Assembly: GCA_046583095.1 (NCBI GenBank)
Contig: JAYGDB010000210.1
Coordinates: forward strand, 1 to 26,044
DNA length: 26,044 bases
DNA from: JAJDAN01 sp046583095
Lineage (GTDB): Bacteria > Myxococcota_A > UBA9160 > UBA4427
Reading direction: 5' to 3'
Position numbers and translations under genes: made by a program
Shown here: piece by piece, positions 6,789-14,318 of the stretch
How the letters are laid out: every line of letters starts with the position of its first letter
Position numbering within the stretch: position 1 is the stretch's first letter
The notes under the pieces: model-generated
Told to the model about the DNA's origin: nothing
The model's input: only the letters and a program-made list of their open reading frames with translations
Database searches by the model: none

Positions 6789-7280
6789 ATGGCATCACAA
6801 ATCAACCCGAATGACTACGAGCTGAACGACCGTGTAATCCACATCAACCGCGTCTCCAAGGTGGTGAAGGGCGGTCGCCGGTTCTCGTTCTCTGCCCTGG
6901 TCGTCGTGGGAGATGGAGAGGGCGTCGTCGGAGTGGGCTTGGGCAAGGCGGGAGAGGTGCCCGAGGCGATCCGCAAGGGGGTCGACCGCGCTCGCCGTGC
7001 GCTCGTTCGTGTGCCCATCGAAGACGGGACTCTCCCGCACGAGGTGATCGGCACCTTCGGAGCTGGGCGCGTCCTGTTGAAGCCGGCCTCGCCGGGGACA
7101 GGCGTGATCGCCGGCGGTCCGGTGCGAGCCGTGCTGGAGAGCGTCGGCGTGAGCGATATCCTCACGAAGACGCTGGGAACCAACAACCCGCGGAACGTCG
7201 TGCACGCCGTAATGGCGGGTCTGCGAGATCTGCAGGACCCCGAGGCGCGACTGGCGGAGCTTGGCCGGAGGCGGTCGTGA
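6789..7280 (+). CDS. rpsE: 30S ribosomal protein S5
   Basis: A 163-residue protein with DRVIHINRVSKVVKGGRRFS and FSALVVVGDGEGVVGVGLGK in the double-stranded RNA-binding domain, then VPEAIRKGVDRARR, GAGRVLLKPASPGTGVIAGG and AVLESVGVSDILTKTLGTNN in the C-terminal domain. S5 acts in decoding accuracy and mRNA entry; spectinomycin resistance maps to its N-terminal loop. It starts 2 nt after rplR and overlaps rpmD by 4 nt. Confidence 0.98.
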   Translation: MASQINPNDYELNDRVIHINRVSKVVKGGRRFSFSALVVVGDGEGVVGVGLGKAGEVPEAIRKGVDRARRALVRVPIEDGTLPHEVIGTFGAGRVLLKPASPGTGVIAGGPVRAVLESVGVSDILTKTLGTNNPRNVVHAVMAGLRDLQDPEARLAELGRRRS

Positions 7281-7471
7281 GCGAGTCTTCGGGAAAGCGG
7301 ATTCGCCTGAAGCAGGTGAAGAGTGAGATCGGATCCAACCGCCGCCAGCGCGCGACGCTGCGCGGCCTCGGGATCCGACGACTCCACAAGGTGGTCGAGG
7401 TCGAGGACACACCTGCGTTGCGCGGAATGATCAACAAGGTGAGTCATCTCGTGACGGTGTTGGAGGACTAG
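7277..7471 (+). CDS. rpmD: 50S ribosomal protein L30
   Basis: A 64-residue protein with IRLKQVKSEIGSNRRQRATL, RGLGIRRLHKVVEVEDTPAL and RGMINKVSHLVTVLE, the L30 pattern. L30 is a small 50S protein that some bacteria lack, so its retention here contrasts with the loss of three other genes from the cluster. GTG 7277 sits in a GTGA overlap with rpsE. Confidence 0.95.
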   Translation: MSESSGKRIRLKQVKSEIGSNRRQRATLRGLGIRRLHKVVEVEDTPALRGMINKVSHLVTVLED

Positions 7472-7475
7472 GACC

Positions 7476-7916
7476 ATGCTGGATCGTCTCAAGCCGACTC
7501 CGGGATCGAGGCGCGGCCGCAAGCGGCTCGGGCGTGGCCCGGGCTCCGGGCGCGGCAAGACGGCCACCCACGGCGTGAAGGGGCAGGGCTCGCGCGGAAC
7601 CGGTCATCCGGTCCGGCAGGGCTTCGAAGGCGGGCAGATGCCCCTCAACATGCGCGTGCCGAAGAAGGGTTTCACGAACCACTTTCGCAAGCAGGTGGAG
7701 ATCGTGAACCTCGCTTCCCTGGCGGCCTTCGGCGACGGCGAGACAGTGGATATTGCCGCGCTGGTCGCGAAGGGACTCGCCCGGGGCAAGGGCGCCCTTG
7801 TGAAGGTGCTGGGAGACGGGGACGCTCCGAAGAACCTCAACGTCAAGGTCAACCGCATCAGCGCAGGAGCTCGGAAGAAGCTCGAAGCCGCTGGTGGCAG
7901 CGTGGAGCTCGTGTAG
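7476..7916 (+). CDS. rplO: 50S ribosomal protein L15
   Basis: A 146-residue protein with the glycine/arginine-rich extended N-terminus (KRLGRGPGSGRGKTATHGVK GQGSRG), then FEGGQMPLNMRVPKKGFTN and a globular C-terminal domain ending ISAGARKKLEAAGGSVELV. L15 is a late assembly protein of the 50S subunit. Its stop codon abuts the GTG of secY. Confidence 0.97.
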   Translation: MLDRLKPTPGSRRGRKRLGRGPGSGRGKTATHGVKGQGSRGTGHPVRQGFEGGQMPLNMRVPKKGFTNHFRKQVEIVNLASLAAFGDGETVDIAALVAKGLARGKGALVKVLGDGDAPKNLNVKVNRISAGARKKLEAAGGSVELV

Positions 7917-9227
7917 GTGCTCGGCGGTCTACAGAACATCGGAAGAATCCCGGAGCTTCGGCAACGGATCCTGTTCACCTTCGGGATGCTCGCCGTCTAT
8001 CGGGTGGGGTGCGTGATCGTAACGCCAGGCATCAACCCCCAGGTGATTCGCGATTTCTTCGAGCAGATGTCCGGGACCGTCTTCGGTCTCTTCAGTCTCT
8101 TTTCCGGCGGTGCCATCGAGCAGCTCTCGGTGTTCTCGCTGGGCATCATGCCCTACATCAGCGCGACCATCATCTTCCAGCTACTGACGGTGGTGATCCC
8201 CCAGCTCGAGGCCCTGAAGAAGGAAGGCGAGCAGGGCCAGAAGAAGATCAACCAATGGTCCCGCTACGCAACAGTGGTCCTCGCTGGCTTCCAGAGTCTG
8301 CTGATCGCGACTGCGCTCGAAGGGGGTCAGTTCGGTCAGGGTGCGGTCGTGAATCCGGGCTGGGGCTTCAAGCTGACAACAATGATTACGCTCACCTGTG
8401 GCACTGCGTTCATCATGTGGCTCGGCGAGCAGGTCACCGAGCGCGGCATCGGCAACGGGATCTCCCTGATCATCTTCTCCGGCATCATCGTCCGCATCCC
8501 GTCGGGTCTGACCCAGATGATGGACCTGATCCGAAATGACCAGTTCTCGCCTGTCGAGGCGATCCTTCTCGGCCTGCTGGTCCTGGTGGTGCTCGGCCTC
8601 GTCGTCCTGGTCGAGCGCGCCCAGCGCCGTATCCCGATTCAGCATGCTCGCCGGGTGGTGGGGAGCCGCGCAACCCAGGGCGGAATGAGCTACTTCCCGC
8701 TGCGGGTCAATACGGCCGGCGTGATCCCGCCGATCTTTGCCTCGTCGCTGCTGATGTTCCCGGTCACGATTCGGCAGTTCACCGATTCGCCAGCGATTCA
8801 GCAGTTCATCGATCAGTTCATGAACCCCGGCACGATGCTCTACAACGGTATCTACGTCGTTCTGATCATCTTCTTCTGTTACTTCTACACCGCGATCATC
8901 ATCAATCCGACGGATGTCTCGGAGAACATCAAGCGCTTCGGGGGCTATATCCCCGGCATCCGCCCGGGCAAGAAGACTGCTGAGTACATCGACCACGTAT
9001 TGAGTCGCCTCACGCTCGTCGGTGCCCTCTACGTGTCGCTGATCTGCGTGCTCCCCGTCATCCTGTCGACGCGCTTCAACTTCCCCTTCTACTTCGGGGG
9101 CACGGCGGTGCTCATCTGCGTGAGCGTCGCTCTCGACACCGTCGGGCAAGTGGAGTCGCACCTGGTATCGCGCCAGTACGAAGGGCTCGCGAAGGGCACC
9201 CGGATTCGTGGGAGGTTGGGACGATGA
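7917..9227 (+). CDS. secY: Preprotein translocase subunit SecY
   Basis: A 436-residue polytopic membrane protein, the usual SecY length, with about ten hydrophobic segments. Signature regions are LFSGGAIEQLSVFSLGIMPY with ISATIIFQLL (residues about 61-90, plug and TM2), EQVTERGIGNGISLIIFSGI (171-190), RVNTAGVIPPIFASSLLMFP (263-282), and the cytosolic C5 loop FGGYIPGIRPG (about 343-353) that contacts SecA and ribosomes. SecY forms the protein-conducting channel with SecE and SecG. GTG 7917 follows the rplO stop with no spacer and yields the usual LGGLQNIGRIPELRQRILFT opening. The end overlaps adk by 4 nt. Confidence 0.98.
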   Translation: MLGGLQNIGRIPELRQRILFTFGMLAVYRVGCVIVTPGINPQVIRDFFEQMSGTVFGLFSLFSGGAIEQLSVFSLGIMPYISATIIFQLLTVVIPQLEALKKEGEQGQKKINQWSRYATVVLAGFQSLLIATALEGGQFGQGAVVNPGWGFKLTTMITLTCGTAFIMWLGEQVTERGIGNGISLIIFSGIIVRIPSGLTQMMDLIRNDQFSPVEAILLGLLVLVVLGLVVLVERAQRRIPIQHARRVVGSRATQGGMSYFPLRVNTAGVIPPIFASSLLMFPVTIRQFTDSPAIQQFIDQFMNPGTMLYNGIYVVLIIFFCYFYTAIIINPTDVSENIKRFGGYIPGIRPGKKTAEYIDHVLSRLTLVGALYVSLICVLPVILSTRFNFPFYFGGTAVLICVSVALDTVGQVESHLVSRQYEGLAKGTRIRGRLGR

Positions 9228-9793
9228 CGGTGTCTCGCATCGTCCTGCTCGGCGCGCCCGGTGCTGGCAAGGGAACGCAGGCGGGTTTTCTGGTCGATCG
9301 TCTCGGCGTGCCTCACGTCTCGACCGGCGACATGCTGCGGTCGGCCGTCGAAGCCGAGACGCCGGTGGGCCTGGAGGCCAAGGCCGTGATGGAGTCGGGC
9401 GGGCTCGTCGGTGACGACATCGTGATCGCAATCGCTCGAGAGCGGTTGGAAGACGCGGATTGCGAGAAGGGCTTCATCCTGGATGGCTTCCCTCGCACGA
9501 GTGCCCAGGCGGAAGCCCTCGATTCCCTGCTTTCCGACCGTGGCACCCCCCTGGACTGCTGTCTTGCCATCAAGACCGATACGGAGGAGGTGGTCGGGCG
9601 CGTCCTCAAGCGGGCCGAAATCGAGGGTCGCTCGGATGACACCGAGGAGGCGATCCGAGAGCGCATCCGGGTTTACGAAGAGCAGACCGCGCCGCTACTC
9701 GACCATTACCAGGTTCAGGGGCTCGTGGTTGAGGTCGACGGGATGGGCACGGTCGACGAGATCGCGGCTCGGATCGTGGAGGTCCTGGCGTGA
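9224..9793 (+). CDS. adk: Adenylate kinase, short-LID type
   Basis: A 189-residue protein catalysing ATP + AMP to 2 ADP. The P-loop is GAPGAGKGTQ (residues 10-19), the AMP-binding helix contains STGDMLRS (33-40), and the DGFPRT motif is at 87-92. The long zinc-type LID found in about 214-residue homologues is replaced by the short GRSDDTEEAIRERI segment (about 135-148), so this is the short form. Placement between secY and map is common. It starts at ATG in an ATGA overlap with secY and overlaps map by 4 nt. Confidence 0.97.
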   Translation: MTVSRIVLLGAPGAGKGTQAGFLVDRLGVPHVSTGDMLRSAVEAETPVGLEAKAVMESGGLVGDDIVIAIARERLEDADCEKGFILDGFPRTSAQAEALDSLLSDRGTPLDCCLAIKTDTEEVVGRVLKRAEIEGRSDDTEEAIRERIRVYEEQTAPLLDHYQVQGLVVEVDGMGTVDEIAARIVEVLA

Positions 9794-10575
9794 TCGCCCA
9801 GCGTATTCCGATCAAGACCCGGCGCGAGATCGACAGGATGCGCGAGTCCGGCCGCCACGTGGCCGAGATCCTGCTGCTCCTGCGCGAGAAGGCGAAGCCC
9901 GGCATGACGACTGGCGAGCTGAACGAGATTGCCGCCGCCGAGATCGAGAGACGGGGCATCCAGTCTTCCTTTCTCGGATACGGTCCCGGCGGGTTGCCGC
10001 CGTATCCCGCGGTGCTCTGCGTTTCCGTGAACGATGAGGTCGTCCACGGCATTCCGGGCAAGCGGCAGCTGAAGGAGGGCGACCTCCTGAGTCTCGACTT
10101 CGGTATCACGACGGGCGGCTTCCACGGGGATTCGGCCTGCACGATTCCGGTAGGCGAGGTCGATGACGATGCGCGCGACCTGATGGAGACCACGCGAGAC
10201 TCGCTCTACGACGCGATCGACCAGATGCGTCCAGGGAACCGCCTGTCGGACATCGGTCACGCGGTGCAGACCCGAGCCGAGAGCAAGGGATACGAAGTCG
10301 TGCGCCAGTTCGTGGGCCACGGAATCGGCCGCGTGATGCACGAGTTGCCTCAGATTCCGAATTACGGTCGGCCGGGGCGAGGTCCGCGTCTGCTATCGGG
10401 CATGGTTTTCGCGATCGAGCCCATGGTGAACATGGGCAGCGAGAACGTGAAGATGCTCGAGGACGAGTGGACCGCCGTGACCGAGGACGGAGAGATCTCC
10501 GCTCATTTCGAACACACGGTTCTCATCAGCGACAACGGACCGGAGGTCCTGACGAGCGTAGAAGGCTCTCACTAG
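9790..10575 (+). CDS. map: Methionine aminopeptidase, type I
   Basis: A 261-residue pita-bread-fold metalloprotease that removes N-terminal methionine from nascent proteins. The five metal ligands are visible at the expected spacing: D103 (LSLDFG), D114 (HGDSA), H177 (GHGIG), E210 (AIEPMV) and E241 (FEHTVL). Active-site histidines lie in NDEVVHGIPG (H86) and VMHELP (H184). The start is GTG inside a GTGA overlap with adk. In many bacteria infA follows; here rpmJ follows directly after 27 nt. Confidence 0.98.
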   Translation: MIAQRIPIKTRREIDRMRESGRHVAEILLLLREKAKPGMTTGELNEIAAAEIERRGIQSSFLGYGPGGLPPYPAVLCVSVNDEVVHGIPGKRQLKEGDLLSLDFGITTGGFHGDSACTIPVGEVDDDARDLMETTRDSLYDAIDQMRPGNRLSDIGHAVQTRAESKGYEVVRQFVGHGIGRVMHELPQIPNYGRPGRGPRLLSGMVFAIEPMVNMGSENVKMLEDEWTAVTEDGEISAHFEHTVLISDNGPEVLTSVEGSH

Positions 10576-10602
10576 GGGCCGGCGACACCGAGGAAGAGGA
10601 AA

Positions 10603-10716
10603 ATGAAGGTTCGATCATCCGTTCGAAAGATGTGCGAGAAGTGCCGGATCATCCGCCGGCGCGGCGTCGTGCGCGTGATCTGCGACAACCCGAAGCACAA
10701 GCAGCGCCAGGGCTAA
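10603..10716 (+). CDS. rpmJ: 50S ribosomal protein L36
   Basis: A 37-residue protein, found by reading between map and rpsM. It starts MKVRSSVRKMCEKCRIIRRR, continues with GVVRVICDNPKHKQRQG and ends at TAA 10714-10716. C11, C14, C27 and H32 form the zinc-ribbon site, so this is the zinc-binding (C+) form. Purine-rich AGGAAGAGGAAA from 10591 provides the ribosome-binding site. The stop codon overlaps the AAGGAG site of rpsM. Length and sequence match the family exactly. Confidence 0.97.
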   Translation: MKVRSSVRKMCEKCRIIRRRGVVRVICDNPKHKQRQG

Positions 10717-10728
10717 GGAGAATCGAGC

Positions 10729-11106
10729 ATGGCGAGAATTGCAGGCATCGATCTGCCGCGACAAAAGAGAATCGATATCTCGCTCACCTATATCTACGGT
10801 ATCGGTCGTTCGAAGGCCCTCGTGATCTGCGATCGCGCGGGCGTCGAGGGAGGCACCAAGACCGACCACTTGAGCGAAGCCGAGGTCATCAAGTTACGCG
10901 AGGTGATCGAGCGTGAGTACAAGGTTGAGGGCGATCTACGTCGCCAGGTGAATCAGAATATCAAGATGCTGATGGACATCGGTTGTTACCGAGGTCTGCG
11001 CCACCGCAGAGGGCTGCCGGTGCGCGGTCAGCGGACTCACACCAACGCGCGAACCCGGAAGGGTCCCGCGAAGGCTGTTGCCGGCAGGAAGAAGCCGGTC
11101 AAGTAG
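10729..11106 (+). CDS. rpsM: 30S ribosomal protein S13
   Basis: A 125-residue protein beginning MARIAGIDLPRQKRIDISLT with YIYGIGRSKA, a helix-two-turn-helix RNA-binding domain, and a C-terminal tail containing RRGLPVRGQRTHTNARTRKG that reaches between the A- and P-site tRNAs. S13 forms inter-subunit bridges in the 30S head. AAGGAG at 10715-10720 precedes ATG by 8 nt. Confidence 0.98.
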   Translation: MARIAGIDLPRQKRIDISLTYIYGIGRSKALVICDRAGVEGGTKTDHLSEAEVIKLREVIEREYKVEGDLRRQVNQNIKMLMDIGCYRGLRHRRGLPVRGQRTHTNARTRKGPAKAVAGRKKPVK

Positions 11107-11128
11107 AGCAGAAGGCGAGAAACAACTC

Positions 11129-11518
11129 ATGGCTGCTAAGAAGACGATCCGGAAGAAGAAGGTCAAGAAGAACATCCAGACGGGTGTGGCTCACATCCAG
11201 TCGACCTTCAACAATACGATCATTACGATCACCGACGTCGGTGGCAACGCCGTTGCGTGGGCGAGCGCCGGTCAGCAGGGCTTCAAGGGGTCGCGGAAGT
11301 CGACGCCCTTTGCGGCTCAGATGGCTGCGGAGGAGTGCGCCAAGAAGGCCCAGGAACACGGTATCCGCACCCTGGGTGTGTACGTGAAGGGCCCGGGAGG
11401 CGGACGCGAGTCGGCGCTCAGGGCGCTCCAGGGAGCCGGCATGCGAATCACCACGATCCGCGATGTGACGCCCATCCCGCACAACGGCTGTCGCCCCCCG
11501 AAGCGGCGCCGAGTCTAA
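11129..11518 (+). CDS. rpsK: 30S ribosomal protein S11
   Basis: A 129-residue protein, the standard length. Diagnostic segments are GVAHIQSTFNNTIITITDVG, WASAGQQGFKGSRKSTPFAA, VYVKGPGGGRESALRALQGA and the ending RDVTPIPHNGCRPPKRRRV. S11 is a platform protein near the E-site and Shine-Dalgarno helix. The open frame extends upstream to 11078 within rpsM, but ATG 11129, 22 nt after rpsM, gives the family start MAAKKTIRKKKVKKN; a GAAGGCGAGA site lies upstream. Confidence 0.97.
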   Translation: MAAKKTIRKKKVKKNIQTGVAHIQSTFNNTIITITDVGGNAVAWASAGQQGFKGSRKSTPFAAQMAAEECAKKAQEHGIRTLGVYVKGPGGGRESALRALQGAGMRITTIRDVTPIPHNGCRPPKRRRV

Positions 11519-11556
11519 CGCGCGCTGTAGCTGAGAAAGAGACGAGAGGAAGACGA

Positions 11557-12183
11557 ATGGCACGTTATCTGGGATCTGCCTGCCGGCTGTGTCGGCGTGA
11601 GGGCACGAAGCTCTTCTTGAAGGGCGACCGCTGCTTTACCGAGAAGTGTGCGATAGAGAAGCGCGCCTACCCGCCGGGTATGCACGGTCAGGGCCGCACC
11701 CGCTTCTCGGATTTCGGTGTCCAACTCCGCGAGAAGCAGAAGGTGAAGCGGATGTACGGACTGCTGGAAAACCAGTTCCGCAGCACCTTCGCTCGCGCGG
11801 CGCGCATGAAGGGTCGGGCGGGCGAAAACCTGCTGATTCTGCTCGAGCGGCGGCTCGACAATGTGGTCTTCCGGCTGGGCTTCGCGACGTCCCGCAACGA
11901 GGCACGCCAGCTAGTCCGACATGGACACTTCGACCTCGACGGCCGGAAGGCGAGCACCCCGTCCATCCAGGTCCGTTCCGGACAGGTCGTCACGGTGCGC
12001 GAGAAGTCTAAGAAGGTGGTCCGCATCGCAGCCGCTCTCGAGGCCCTCGAGGGTCGTGCTGTGCCGCAGTGGCTCGAGATCGACAAGGAGAACTTCGCAG
12101 GGACGGTCAAGCAGATGCCCGCTCGCGAGGACGTCACCCTGCCGATCGAAGAGCAGTTGATCGTCGAATGGTACTCTCGCTGA
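11557..12183 (+). CDS. rpsD: 30S ribosomal protein S4, zinc-binding type
   Basis: A 208-residue protein, the usual S4 length. It opens MARYLGSACRLCRREGTKLF and carries four cysteines (C9, C12, C26, C31) that form a zinc knuckle, so it is the C+ form. KRAYPPGMHGQGR follows, then the S4 RNA-binding domain (about residues 97-160: LERRLDNVVFRLGFATSRNE ARQLVRHGHF). S4 initiates 30S assembly and, in E. coli, regulates the alpha operon. ATG 11557 is chosen over the longer open frame from 11257 because it gives the conserved N-terminus and follows GAGAGGAAG. Confidence 0.98.
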   Translation: MARYLGSACRLCRREGTKLFLKGDRCFTEKCAIEKRAYPPGMHGQGRTRFSDFGVQLREKQKVKRMYGLLENQFRSTFARAARMKGRAGENLLILLERRLDNVVFRLGFATSRNEARQLVRHGHFDLDGRKASTPSIQVRSGQVVTVREKSKKVVRIAAALEALEGRAVPQWLEIDKENFAGTVKQMPAREDVTLPIEEQLIVEWYSR

Positions 12184-12250
12184 GCAAGCGCGAGTCGGCG
12201 CGATAGCGCTGATCTGCGTTGCGAAGCGATCGAGCTAGGAGGTACGAGTC

Positions 12251-13279
12251 ATGCAACAAGAGTTGATTACAAAGAACTGGAGGGACTTCATCCGACCTCG
12301 TCGACTCGAGGTGGAAGAAGAGAGCCTGACCGAAAGCTATGGACGATTCGCGTGCGAGCCCCTCGAGCGCGGCTTCGGCACAACGCTGGGCAACGCCCTG
12401 CGTCGGGTCCTACTCTCGTCGCTCCAGGGCAGCGCGATCACGAACGTACGGATCAATGGCGTCCTCCATGAGTTTTCGACGATCCCGGGGGTACTGGAGG
12501 ATGTCGCGGAGATCGTGTTGAACCTCAAGGAGGTGCGGCTTCGCATGCACGCAGAGGGCCCGAAGGTCCTGGTGGTGCACCGCAAGGGCGAAGGTGTCGT
12601 GACTGCGGGCGATCTCGTGTCGGACGACCAGACCGTGGAGGTGATGAATCCCGACCACCACATCTGCACCCTCGGGCCCGAGGCCGACTTCGAGTTCAGC
12701 GCAACCGTGGGTCGCGGGAAGGGCTACGTCCTCGCCGAGGTGAACAAGAGCGAAGACATGCCGATCGGCACCGTGCCGATCGACGCGATCTTCTCGCCCG
12801 TCAAGAAGATCAACTACACGGTTACGCCGGCGCGCGTCGGTCGCGAGACGAACTACGATCGTCTCAACCTCGAGGTGTGGACGGACGGCGCCGTACACCC
12901 TGCAGACGCAGTGGCCTTCGCGGCGAAAATTCTCAAGGAGCAGCTCACCATCTTCATCAATTTCGACGAGCCGGCCGAGACCCTCGAGAGCCTGCCCGAC
13001 GAGCCGGAGCCGCTGAATCAGAATCTCTTCAAGTCGGTGGACGAACTCGAGCTTTCAGTGCGATCGGCAAATTGTCTCCAGAACGCCAACATTCGCTTCA
13101 TTGGCGAACTGGTGCAGCGCACCGAGGCCGAGATGCTCAAGACGAAGAACTTCGGCCGAAAGTCCCTCAACGAGATCAAGGAGACCCTCGAGGCACTCGG
13201 GCTTTCGTTGGGGACGGCAGTCGACAACCTGCCGCTACGGCAGGAACTCGAGAAGACGCGCGAGCAGCGCGAGGCCTGA
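12251..13279 (+). CDS. rpoA: DNA-directed RNA polymerase subunit alpha
   Basis: A 342-residue protein with the N-terminal dimerisation/assembly domain (about residues 1-235, with ERGFGTTLGNALRRVLLSSL, the classic alpha signature) and the C-terminal DNA-binding domain (about 255-330, with LELSVRSANCLQNANIRFIG and NFGRKSLNEIKETLEALGL). The linker is acidic and proline-containing. It nucleates RNA polymerase assembly and contacts UP elements and activators. AGGAGGT at 12237-12243 is a strong ribosome-binding site 7 nt before ATG. The 67-nt gap from rpsD is the largest in the r-protein cluster, and I see no clear terminator or promoter in it. Confidence 0.99.
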   Translation: MQQELITKNWRDFIRPRRLEVEEESLTESYGRFACEPLERGFGTTLGNALRRVLLSSLQGSAITNVRINGVLHEFSTIPGVLEDVAEIVLNLKEVRLRMHAEGPKVLVVHRKGEGVVTAGDLVSDDQTVEVMNPDHHICTLGPEADFEFSATVGRGKGYVLAEVNKSEDMPIGTVPIDAIFSPVKKINYTVTPARVGRETNYDRLNLEVWTDGAVHPADAVAFAAKILKEQLTIFINFDEPAETLESLPDEPEPLNQNLFKSVDELELSVRSANCLQNANIRFIGELVQRTEAEMLKTKNFGRKSLNEIKETLEALGLSLGTAVDNLPLRQELEKTREQREA

Positions 13280-13282
13280 AGG

Positions 13283-13642
13283 ATGCGACACCGCAAAAGC
13301 GGAAGGAAGCTCAATCGGACGAGTTCTCACCGGAAGGCGCTGATGCGCAACATGGTGACGTCACTCCTCGATCACGAGCGAATCGAGACCACCGACGCGA
13401 AGGCGAAGGAGTTGCGCGGGCTCGCCGACCGGATGATCACCCTGGGCAAGCGCGGCGATCTGCACGCTCGCCGGCAGGCTCTCTCGGTGATTCGAAGCAA
13501 GGAGGTCACCGCCAAGGTCTTCGACGAGCTGGCGGAACGCTTTCGAGACCGACCGGGTGGTTACACGCGTGTGATCAAGCTGGGCAACCGGGTCGGCGAC
13601 GCGGCGCCCATCTCGATCATCGAGCTCGTCGAAGACGCTTGA
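13283..13642 (+). CDS. rplQ: 50S ribosomal protein L17
   Basis: A 119-residue protein beginning MRHRKSGRKLNRTSSHRKAL, with NMVTSLLDHERIETTDAKAK, ELRGLADRMITLGKRGDLHA and the C-terminal GGYTRVIKLGNRVGDAAPIS. L17 lies near the tunnel exit. It starts 3 nt after rpoA, as is usual, and its stop codon shares one base with the start codon of the following redoxin gene (TGATG), implying coupled translation. Confidence 0.98.
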   Translation: MRHRKSGRKLNRTSSHRKALMRNMVTSLLDHERIETTDAKAKELRGLADRMITLGKRGDLHARRQALSVIRSKEVTAKVFDELAERFRDRPGGYTRVIKLGNRVGDAAPISIIELVEDA

Positions 13643-14199
13643 TGACGGAGTCCCGGGCCGAGAAGGGCGCCGGGAGCCACCCTCTCGAGTCGTGGATCGT
13701 GGGGCTGGTGATCGTGGCCGGCGCTCTGGCGCTGATCTGGCTGGGAGACAGCGACGTCCCGGCCCCGGTTGGCCGCGGCGCGAGCGCCCCGGGCTTCCGG
13801 CTGGACCGGCTGGACGGCGAGGGCCCGATCGCGCTCTCGGACTTCCGGGGCCGAGTGGTGCTGGTCAACTTCTGGGCCACATGGTGCAAACCCTGTGAGG
13901 ACGAGATGTTCTCGATGGAGCGGCTCTACCGGGCGCTCCATCCGTCGGGCTTTGAGTTGGTAGCGGTGTCGGTCGATGAAGATCCCAGCGATGTCGCGGC
14001 CTTTCGTGACCGCATGGCCATCAGCTTTCCAATCGCCCTCGACCCCAGCCAGGAGGTCTCCCGGCTCTACCAGACCACCGGCTTCCCCGAGTCACTGCTG
14101 GTGGATCGGGATGGGACGGTTCTGGAGCGCTACGTGGGCCCACGGGATTGGGGGCTCTACCAAGAGCGGATCCGATCCCTGATTTCCACGGACGGCTGA
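13642..14199 (+). CDS. Membrane-anchored TlpA/ResA-type thioredoxin-like protein
   Basis: A 185-residue protein with one N-terminal hydrophobic segment (about residues 18-34, WIVGLVIVAGALALIWL) and a periplasmic-type AhpC/TSA-Redoxin fold. The redox motif is FWATWCKPCEDEM, with cysteines C82 and C85 in CKPC, and a TGFPESLLVD segment holding the cis-proline (P149). The WCKPC context is typical of TlpA, ResA and CcmG, thiol-disulfide reductants used in cytochrome c maturation or cell-envelope thiol control. No partner (CcdA, Ccm or Ccs gene) is present here, so the substrate is unknown. ATG 13642 is chosen because it overlaps the rplQ stop and leaves the membrane segment near the N-terminus; the frame is open far upstream, in shadow of rpoA. 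Confidence 0.9.
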   Translation: MTESRAEKGAGSHPLESWIVGLVIVAGALALIWLGDSDVPAPVGRGASAPGFRLDRLDGEGPIALSDFRGRVVLVNFWATWCKPCEDEMFSMERLYRALHPSGFELVAVSVDEDPSDVAAFRDRMAISFPIALDPSQEVSRLYQTTGFPESLLVDRDGTVLERYVGPRDWGLYQERIRSLISTDG

Positions 14200-14248
14200 G
14201 GGCTCTTGTCCAGCTGAGGGCTCACCTGGCTTCGATCTGTTTGCCAAC

Positions 14249-14280
14249 TTTGGGCGTGGGGTCCCAAACCCCTTACTTTT
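14249..14280 (+). terminator. Weak candidate hairpin after the redoxin gene
   Basis: TTTGGG (14249-14254) can pair with CCCAAA (14263-14268), or alternatively GGGGT (14258-14262) with ACCCC (14268-14272). A mixed T-rich run, TTACTTTT, follows to 14280. It lies in the 119-nt gap between the redoxin and the FtsB-like gene, the only sizeable break downstream of the r-protein superoperon. Stems are short and the T-run is interrupted, so termination is only possible, not shown. Confidence 0.3.
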
Positions 14281-14318
14281 CGGTACCCTACAGCGTCGGA
14301 GTTGGGGGGTGAGCGGAA

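Noticed and set aside
10467..10916. 149-codon + strand frame over map end, rpmJ and rpsM start
   Set aside because: It overlaps three genuine genes in another frame, and the translation has arginine-rich low complexity without any family match.
12184..12250. Possible regulatory element or terminator between rpsD and rpoA
   Set aside because: Only short, unstable GCGC-type complementarities are visible, and there is no T-run; just the rpoA ribosome-binding site is supported.
12877..13641. Long in-frame upstream extension of the redoxin gene through rpoA and rplQ
   Set aside because: The extra residues are an alternate-frame reading of rpoA and rplQ. The protein family starts near the membrane segment encoded just after 13642.
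14200..14318. Possible promoter for the FtsB-like gene (TTGCCA at 14241, TACCCT at 14284)
   Set aside because: The spacing between the two hexamers is about 37 nt, far from the 16-18 nt needed, and no better pair was seen.
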